Notes under the pieces: model-generated
The model's database searches: none
What the model was told of the DNA's origin: nothing
What the model saw: the letters and a program-made list of their open reading frames with translations, nothing else
Position numbers and translations under genes: made by a program
In this document: positions 63,850 through 64,000 of the stretch, in pieces
Position numbering within the stretch: the first letter of the stretch is position 1
Layout: each line of letters starts with the position of its first letter
Source: DASREM01 sp035652095
Lineage (GTDB): Bacteria > Acidobacteriota > Terriglobia > Terriglobales > Acidobacteriaceae
Direction: 5' to 3'
Assembly (NCBI GenBank): GCA_035652095.1
Contig: DASREM010000053.1
Coordinates: 124,001-188,000 of the forward strand
Length of the DNA stretch: 64,000 bases

Positions 63850-64000
63850 ATGTCGAACACGATCCAGAAATATAAAGACTACGTTATGACCGGCTTTCTG
63901 AAGTCGGTTGCACCCATCGTGATCGATCGCGCCAATGGCGCTGTCGTAACCGACGTAAACGGGCGCGAGTATCTCGACTGCTTTGCCGGAATTTCCGTAG
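63850..64000 (+). CDS. Class III aminotransferase, N-terminal fragment
   Basis: The first 50 codons are present before the window ends (MSNTIQKYKDYVMTGFLKSV, then a VTDVNGREYLDCFAGI segment). The VxDVxGxxYLDxxAGI pattern is the typical N-terminal strand of the class III PLP aminotransferases such as GABA, ornithine or alanine-glyoxylate enzymes. It continues the catabolic operon 36 bp after the semialdehyde dehydrogenase. The Lys and other catalytic residues lie outside the window. Confidence 0.8.
   Translation, partial: MSNTIQKYKDYVMTGFLKSVAPIVIDRANGAVVTDVNGREYLDCFAGISV

Overview
This 64 kb chromosomal window is GC-rich and densely coded. It most resembles an Acidobacteriota (Terriglobia/Koribacter-like) genome. 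That placement is inferred from the mix of genes: an Oar-like TonB-dependent receptor with an N-terminal carboxypeptidase-regulatory-like domain, a Ser/Thr kinase fused to kinesin-light-chain-type TPRs, several PilZ proteins, a transaldolase-glucose-6-phosphate isomerase fusion, and tandem HTH-only LuxR-type proteins. I see no phage, IS element, CRISPR array or rRNA operon. One tRNA (Arg, anticodon CCG) is present.

Layout. 1-4.3 kb: end of an M28 glutamate-carboxypeptidase-like peptidase, an acidic single-membrane-span protein, a MarC-family protein and an exported protein with a TonB-C-like end. 4.4-12.5 kb (minus strand): response regulator, histidine kinase, TolC-like channel, membrane fusion lipoprotein and RND pump, a complete efflux module with its own two-component system. 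12.7-17.3 kb: signalling genes, namely two overlapping HTH-only LuxR-type proteins, a 650 bp gap with dyads, a CheY-like receiver, a PilZ protein and a membrane diguanylate cyclase. 17.4-21.2 kb: a compact three-gene cassette of two ketosynthase-III-like proteins and a flavin-dependent halogenase-like oxidoreductase behind a recognisable sigma-70-type promoter. 21.2-22.4 kb: an exported beta-propeller protein. 22.6-32.1 kb (minus): a six-gene pentose-phosphate/glycolysis-entry operon (tkt, tal-pgi, gnd, zwf, glk, pgl). 32.3-44.4 kb: a mixed housekeeping and signalling stretch (PilZ, NarL-type regulator, zinc ribbons, radical SAM, HAD phosphatase, Ser/Thr kinase-TPR, NTF2-like protein, SDR, tRNA-Arg, RRM protein, TypA/BipA).

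44.5-64.0 kb: a large cluster that looks like uptake and breakdown of an amine or polyamine. On the minus strand are a Tat-exported flavin amine oxidase, a complete PotABCD-type ABC importer, an exported amidohydrolase and a regulator with MerR, XRE and cupin domains. Divergent from the regulator run a TonB-dependent receptor, a class III aminotransferase, an APC permease, an aldehyde dehydrogenase, a GABA-aminotransferase-like enzyme, a methylmalonate/malonate-semialdehyde dehydrogenase and the start of a third aminotransferase. The layout suggests one pathway from the outer membrane to acetyl-CoA, in which an amine is taken up, deaminated, oxidised to an acid, transaminated and decarboxylated. 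The regulator combines the PuuR architecture (XRE plus cupin) with a MerR-type N-terminus, and an 8-bp dyad brackets a TATAAT box in front of it.

The most novel candidates are the ketosynthase pair plus halogenase cassette, in which both ketosynthase-like proteins lack parts of the canonical catalytic triad, and the amine cluster with its three-domain regulator and candidate operator.
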